Made by a program: the position numbers and the translations under genes | Shown here: piece by piece, positions 58,267 through 64,000 of the stretch | Layout: every line of letters begins with the position of its first letter | Numbering within the stretch: the first letter of the stretch is position 1 | Origin: Lavandula angustifolia | Taxonomy: Eukaryota > Streptophyta > Magnoliopsida > Lamiales > Lamiaceae | Direction: 5' to 3' | Assembly (NCBI GenBank): GCA_028984105.1 | Contig: CM054824.1 | Location: 5,885,324 to 5,949,323, forward strand | Length of the DNA stretch: 64,000 nt | The notes under the pieces: generated by a model | Told to the model about the DNA's origin: nothing | What the model saw: only the letters and a program-made list of their open reading frames with translations | The model's database searches: none

Positions 58267-59918
58267 TGTTGGTCCCGAGTGTATGGTCAGGTGTAGAGGG
58301 GGGGGGGTGAATACACCTGACTCCGATTTTCTCAACTTCGAACACGATAAGTCCTGTTCAGGAAAGTGTCGTACTGAAATAATTCAGCAGACCAAATAGC
58401 TGTTCTGAATCGTGTGTGGCAAAGAGTCCCGACTCTACCGAGATCCGCTATTGGCCGATCGAGTCGACCCGTATCAAACAGGTAGAGTTCAGCGGTGCGG
58501 AAAAGTGTAGGCCCAAATCAGTTGAGTGGAAAAAACGTTTTAGCAAGTCTCAGTTCAGCAAATAGACAGTTCAGTATGCTGAGACAGTTGTATGATTTTA
58601 AAGAAGGTTTTCAGTATGAACAGTAAAATCAATGCAACAGTAATCAGAAAGCAATAACAAGACACGAGATTTTTAAAGTGGTTCGGATATCAATCGATCC
58701 TACGTCCACTGTCCCGAAAAGTTCGGGAGGCTATTTATTATACCGAGTTAGTCTCGGTCGCCTTGTGCAACGGGACAAAGCCGTGGCTTGGGGATTATAC
58801 TCGAGCAAGTCCCGGTTTACAAAGGCATCAAACTAAAGTGTTTGACAAACTTCTCCAACTATGAAGGAGTCCTTTTACAATAAGGATTGGGTTCAAATAT
58901 GAACTCCTTCGTCTAAGCTATAAGTATATTCCCGTTGAGCTTAGAGGTTAGAGGGATAGGGAATGAGAGAGTGGCTTCTAGATCGACGAACAACTGAAAT
59001 ACGCTTTAGGTTCGTGTATCATCGATTTGGATACTAGAGGCCATGAGCTGAGAAGGTAGTCTTTCGCCGGAGATAGATCTTCAAATTCTTGCGGAAAACT
59101 TAGGGTTTTCTGGTTTTAGCTCGTTTGAATGCTTGTGTTTGTTTTCGTCGTTAAGCTTATGCGCATTCGTCTCTCTCTCTTGTTTGCCCTCTTCTCTTTC
59201 AAGGCTTGAAATGTCCCTCTATTTATAGAGCAGAGATTGGAAAAGATCCGTTGGAGACGATCTTCCTTTCTCTCTCTTTTGGTAGCTAACAGCTCTTTTT
59301 GAAGGATGTAACAATGTCCTTTCCCTCCTTTTCTGGAAATATGTTGACTTGCCGCTTTAGTAGGTAGAGACACGTGTATGCTTGTCATTTGTCGAGGATT
59401 ATAGAGTGGTTGAGATGGAACAGACTTCGAGGCATACTGAAGCTGACTTCTCTTTTCCTCGTACTTGACAATACTGATTGTATATTCAAAAAGTGTCTAA
59501 CAGTTCGAAAGCATCCGCCGTTGCTCGAGTCTGATCTTCATTCAGTAGAGAGACAGCTGAGGGTACTCTACTGATGGTCAGCTCTGAGTTCAGTGAACTA
59601 CTCCTGCTGAAATCAGTTCTACTGACTCCTTCAGTATACTGCTCCTGCTGAGTCCAGTAAATACTGAGTCTTCTACTTCTGGTGCTGAGGCTGATAAGCT
59701 ACTGACCGCCTTAACCAGAGCAGAGTGTCTACCGAGTCCCGAAACCTCGAGACAAAACAATTACATGGGAAATGGTTCATCAATCAAGATAGGGTTTTGG
59801 GATCTTCAAATCTTCGGATAGGTACGAGCACGAGGCTACCGAGCTTACGGTCCGTGCGAAGACAGTAATCATTTCCCACTAAGTATAACAGTGCTGAGGA
59901 TAAAATCATCACCCAACA
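58267..59918 (-). repeat. 5' LTR of element B (shared LTR)
   Basis: 1652 bp, plus-strand ends TGTTGGTCCCGAG and ACCCAACA. A TATA box lies near 59222 on minus and a CACGTG G-box at 59371. Its left side meets a PBS and its right side meets a PPT, so it is at once the 5' LTR of B and the 3' LTR of another copy. Confidence 0.93.
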
Positions 59919-60260
59919 ATTTCCCCCTATTTGATGATGCCAAAACCTATCATCTATGCTAACACTAAACTATCAGAAACAAAGCTCCTTACATTATTAC
60001 AAGTAGGATCAGTGGATTTTGTTCTTCAAGTTCTAGTCTACTGAGGGGAGCAGGGCAAAACAATTTCCCTCTATCTAAACAATTCCCCCGAAACACAACA
60101 ACTAGACTATCAGATCTAGAGAAGCAATAAGTTGACAAGTAAGATAAAGTGAGTGTGTGAGTCAGCAATCACTTCAGTGATTCTGAGTGTTTAAGCATAA
60201 AACAAACACGGCTGTTTAGACAATAAGATATTGTCTGAGCCAAAAGAGAATGTATATATA
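59919..60260 (-). mobile_element. 3' UTR and PPT of a further copia copy
   Basis: This stretch copies 47565-47906 of element B almost base for base, including the PPT beside the LTR. At 60260 it switches abruptly from 3' UTR to the middle of ORF3, so the ORF3 C-terminus is deleted or the pieces come from different copies. Confidence 0.88.
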
Positions 60261-61350
60261 ATGGATCGAAGGTCGTCCATTGATGCTATCATCAGTCTTG
60301 TCATCTGCAGTCTGTGGCTGAGTAGGTTGTTTAGATTTGCCCTTCAGACTTAGGAGCATTAGCATAATGGATCGAAGGTCGTCCATTGATGCTATATTAG
60401 TTGGCTCTCCATAACCTATCTCTTCTCTGAGTTGTTGTTCCTCGATCATCAGCTTAGGGACAGTCCTGATGTCTATCGTCTCTTCGGGGATATCCCAATC
60501 CAAGAACATGAGACGCGTTTGGACCCTAGCCCTAACTGCTATATCAGCGAGATCTAAGTGATCTAGTATTTCTGGAATTTGTTCTGCTATTTCTTCAGTT
60601 GCTCTATTCCTAGCCATCAAAATAGAGTTTGGTATAACTTGTGAGACTTCCATCTGGGGAATGCCATCTTGTGGAGCAGACTGAGTCTCGTCAGAATTAA
60701 TCTTCTTAACATTATCCTTTAGAGTGACTTCCTCCTTGCCCGACTCTGAGTCCTGAATTTCGACATGTTCAATGACATTCATAGGTACTTTAGGTTTCTT
60801 GATAAGTTTCCTCTTCTTGGAGGGTTCCGGACGTGATTCCAGAATTGTTGGTGCTGGTCGCTTATCATATACGTCACGTCCAATAGATTTCTCAGCGGTT
60901 GCGTGTGTTTGAAACTTTACAAGTTTCTTGTCAAATGGCCTGGAATCAGCAAAGCTGACTCTACCAATGCATATATCTTCAATCATTATGGACACACGGC
61001 TCCCATAGAGTAGTTTCCCAATCGGGTTGAGTTTCAGTACCCCATCAGTATCTATAAACTTCTGATCCTGGTTACTGAACTCGGAAGAATTCTACCCAAT
61101 TCACTTTCACACCATCCATAATGATCATTATAATCTGCAGTTTTACTCTGGATAGTTTATCAAATGATCCTGCTGAGCTGGTCAGTATGTGGTTTATTAT
61201 GTATGCAAGACCTCTGTGTTCAGGCAAAAGTTGATTCTTCAGAAATGCAGCCTTGAATGCGATGTCTTTCTTACCACATAATCTGGACAGGTACTTATTG
61301 ATGGTAGTCTCCTTATAGCCAACAGGAAAAATTCCTTCATCTGGTAGTTC
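60261..61350 (-). pseudogene. Copia copy C, ORF3 N-terminal half
   Basis: Minus-strand reading gives VGYKETTINKYLSRLCGKKD and EHRGLAYIINHILTSSAGSF, matching A ORF3 (IGYKEREINAYVQKFCGR; YRGLAYVVSYILTSSAG). The clean frame 60995-60216 carries MSIMIEDICIGRVSFADSRP, PSKKRKLIKKPKVPMNVIEH, HLDLADIAVRARVQTRLMFL and ASMDDLRSIMLMLLSLKGK. It lacks the start and breaks off at the acidic linker. A block of about 30 bp starting ATGGATCGAAGGTCGTCC occurs at both 60261 and 60367, at the deletion junction. Confidence 0.82.
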
Positions 61351-62870
61351 GAGACTACGAATTAGACATTCTTAACTTAGTTATTCGTATCATTTTTTTT
61401 TTACTTGAACTGCTTTAGTGCTTCGCTAGTTCGCTTTTCTAATACATATTCTAGTGAGTTTTATCTATGTACCATATGTAACTATTTTAACTAACATTGA
61501 TATATGCCTAATATTATATTATTATGATATAATATTAAAAAATTGTGTTTGTCATTATAAAAAATAGATATTAAACACACACACCCTCTAGAATATTTTT
61601 GTTGTTGGTTTTTACATGATTTTGCACAGTTGAAGATCTCAAAAAATCCGAAACCCACTTTAGGTTAGTAGAGCCATTACTCATGGCCACAAGAGCAAAA
61701 TCGAACACAGTGACAATAGGCGTGACATTTTCTTAATTGGGTTTAAAAAGAAAAAAGAAGTGTGATAATAATACATTACATAGGGTTTTGAATTACAGAA
61801 ACATGGTCATCCACCCAGCCGCACGCCTCTAGCCTCCTCAATGCTTTTGAAACAAAATTACACCCACTGCCGCCGCCGTATCCACTGCCTCCTATCTTAT
61901 GTGAAACAAAATTCAGGTGTTTCACTCTTCTCTTTCTCACAACTAAGAATCTAACAACACATTTTTCTAAGACTTTCATTGTATCTGGTGGAAGTGCTAC
62001 ATCCTTATTTTTATTTCCCTGGTTCCGTAATAGATTATGACATTTGTGCTGCACTGACTTGCTTAATTGATGAATTGTTTTGTTTAAATTTCCTCAAATG
62101 ACGTTTATAGGACTGTGGAATTTAATTGCTGAATTGTTTGATTTTGGAGGGCCAAGTTGCTTGTTTTGTTTTTCCTTTAAACCTTGCTGAGACGTTTTGG
62201 AGGAGTTGGAGAGATGCCCTTAATTAATGCATATTCATTAGGGACTCTAGACTGGATTATGCTCTTGATTCTATCGTGATTTCTTCCATAATATGAAAAC
62301 CTTGAACTTAGTTGAATTATTGTGTTTCTTTTGCATTAGTGTAAAATAATGTGATGGAATGTTTCATCTAGTTTTCAATATTCTGACTAAAGACAAAAAA
62401 TTCAAAATAAAAATGAACGTTAGGAGGTATTTTCTTCGTCGTTTCAGGTTTTAATGATAGAGTTTGAAATCCCTTTTGAGCACACCTGATGCATGAAGAA
62501 ACTCTGAGTAATTTATAAGCATTGATGCAGTTTAGTTTCACTATGCTGATAGAAATTCTTATTTTAGGAGAAAATATGGCATGCTTAATTTTCATGGTTT
62601 TTGTTTAGATGTTTCACATGTTAAAATTATGTTCTTATTTTTTTATAAGATGGTAGAAAATAAAGATGCATTAAACTTTCATCAGCTAATTGTTTTTTTT
62701 TGCCGAGAGCTACCGTTTTAAGGAAGAATAGGAAGAGAATGCAAATACGGTCATATGTGGCTGCTAGTATTACATAACTGTTTATGAACCTTAGATTAAT
62801 TAATTAAGAATGATTTTAGAAGATTAGGACTATGTTGTCTCTGTTTTTCATGATTTAGTATTATTGGAGA
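61351..62870. other. AT-rich sequence right of the copia nest, no supported gene
   Basis: A 92-residue minus-strand frame at 61776-62054 (Gly-rich GGSGYGGGSG segment) has no domain I recognise and no splice or promoter context. The rest is AT-rich with no open frames of note. Confidence 0.35.
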
Positions 62871-62879
62871 CCATAAGAA

Positions 62880-63480
62880 TTTTATCGGAAAGCATTCATT
62901 TAAGCTTTGAGCAAATGTTTTGTTTCGTATGTTTAAATCTGATTTCGATGTATTAAATTGTCATGATTTATGCATAATATAAAGCATTAAAATTATGCTA
63001 GAAGTTTAGAAATTTAGAAGATGTTTTAAGAATTGTTGGACTATGTTTGAGTTATTATGTGTCAGGTGTGAAAAAGCATTCATGGCCTTTCATTCATAAA
63101 ACATAAACTTTTCCAATTTTCATGTCACAATAGATGCATAAGACTTAACCATCTGTATATCTACATTTTTCATATAAGTCAAGGTTATGGCGATGATATA
63201 TTCTTACTCATTGTCACTTATTTGTTTTCCATTCTATTCAATGTTCATGTATTGATGACTCACATCTAAGAGAAAAGGTGCCGAAAATGAGCCTAGAATC
63301 GAACTTGCCATAATTCTTTTACATGATCTAATTTTACATATTTATGTTGGTATGATCTATACCTTGAATAAAGTTATGCACCACACTCATTTGATACTCA
63401 CCCCCATACCTTTGACATTTCCAGGTGGTGGCTCACTATCAGCATGGAGGGTGCTTGACGGACCTCAAGAAAAATGTTTT
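62880..63480 (+). mobile_element. Possible old Tekay-type LTR fragment
   Basis: ATAAGTCAAGGTTATGGCGAT (63173), CTCATTTGATACTCACCCCC (63385) and ACATTTCCAGGTGGTGGCTC (63415) occur in the same order and rough spacing as AAGTCAAGGTTAAGG (25018), GTCGTACTCATTCCCAAC and CATTTTGCAGGAAATGGCTC (25455) in the solo LTR at 22995-25722. Termini are not found and the similarity is weak. Confidence 0.35.
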
Positions 63481-64000
63481 TGAGCTCTCCAAATGAACAC
63501 TGTTAATGGCGGAAACAAAGGAGAAGCCACTCTATCTCAATGAATGGCAAAATTTCTCAATTTCAGAAACTTTCCTTCTCCCTTTCCCGTTCCTCCAAGC
63601 CACTCTTGTTTTCATCTCTCTCTTCAAATTCAGAAACCAACACTTTTCTTTCTACTAATCAGAATAATAGTTTTTTTTACAACATCACAAGTAGAGCTCT
63701 TTACTTGCTCCGTTGTTGTAGAACTTCACTACATCTATTTCAAATCCAATCCCACTTAGTAACTTCTGGGCTTTTCAGGGATTCCTCTTTCGCCGGCCGC
63801 ATTTTGAAGCTATCGTCAAATTTGATCGATGATTTGTGCTACACATTGTTGATTTTTAAGCATATTCGTTCCCCTGATGCATTTTGTGTCAACACGATTA
63901 TCAAAAAATATACTTGTAGCAACTATCATGTAGAAGCTGTGGTTTTCTATGTTGAGAAGCTGAGAGGCGGTGGTTTTTATGCTAATGGGTTTACATTTCC
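63481..64000. other. Right-edge sequence, no supported gene
   Basis: A 71-residue plus frame (63544-63759) is Phe/Ser/Pro-rich with no recognisable domain. The window ends inside this stretch, so an exon of a neighbouring gene cannot be excluded. Confidence 0.3.

Larger units (their letters stand above)
45910..59918 (-). mobile_element. Copia element B, SIRE/Maximus-like
   Basis: Bounded by two LTRs (58267-59918 is 5', 45910-47564 is 3'). Minus-strand order is PBS, gag, protease, integrase, reverse transcriptase, RNase H, ORF3, PPT, matching element A. Flanking 5-mers are GTGTT and ATTTC, so it has no target-site duplication. The right flank (59919-60260) is a near copy of the element's own 3' UTR/PPT at 47565-47906, which means the right LTR is shared with a second internal region. 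ORF3 pieces of copy C lie on both outer sides. Confidence 0.92.

Noticed and set aside
45910..59918. Element B as a simple insertion into copy C
   Set aside because: Flanking 5-mers GTGTT and ATTTC do not match, and an extra 3' UTR/PPT lies outside the right LTR.
61776..62054. 92-residue minus-strand frame as a gene
   Set aside because: No recognisable domain, no supporting splice or promoter signal, and Gly-rich low complexity.

Overview
This window looks like nuclear DNA of a flowering plant, most likely a eudicot and possibly an asterid (the lineage is an inference). It is AT-rich, has one intron-rich gene, and is dominated by plant LTR retrotransposons and MITEs. I see no bacterial operons, rRNA, tRNA or CRISPR arrays.

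The one complete host gene is a family GH1 beta-glucosidase on the minus strand (ATG at 13847, stop at 4918). I rebuilt it as 15 exons with GT-AG introns and consistent phase, encoding 549 residues with a signal peptide and both catalytic glutamates. Its introns carry a TIR element full of TGACAC repeats (7588-9422), two foldback MITEs, GTGGATC-type MITEs, a decayed Stowaway and a (TTA)n microsatellite. Upstream lie a hAT-like foldback, a Stowaway and a CACTA MITE. Downstream lie a copia RNase H scrap, a CACTA-like MITE, an old LTR fragment, a clean Stowaway and a solo copia LTR (634-2155).

From about 17.8 kb the window is nested transposons. A decayed MULE (FAR1 domain, a 605-bp tandem duplication containing a transposase fragment, and a possible Ulp1-like fragment) is split by copia element A (20342-36460; two 1553-bp LTRs; perfect TSD ATATG). 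Element A is SIRE/Maximus-like: gag-pol followed by a third ORF of unknown function, ORF3. Its gag is itself split by a solo Tekay/Del-type LTR (22995-25722; TSD GCTGC). To the right are a truncated chromovirus-like gypsy element (about 37.2-39.6 kb, plus) and an Athila-like gag-protease element with mismatched LTRs (39.65-44.83 kb, minus). Then comes copia element B (45910-59918, minus), flanked on both sides by ORF3 pieces of a third copy, C. The right LTR of B also abuts the 3' UTR and PPT of another copy, so one LTR serves two internal regions. The last 2.6 kb is AT-rich with a probable old LTR and no gene I can support.

The two least expected observations are ORF3, which is kept in three diverged copies and preceded by splice-acceptor-like sequence, and a patchy loss of CAG/CTG trinucleotides inside the retrotransposons. 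That loss accounts for several of the apparent frameshifts and for a lost zinc-knuckle Cys. It looks more like uncorrected base-calling error at methylated CHG sites than like biological decay, so pseudogene calls in elements A and B should be read with that in mind.
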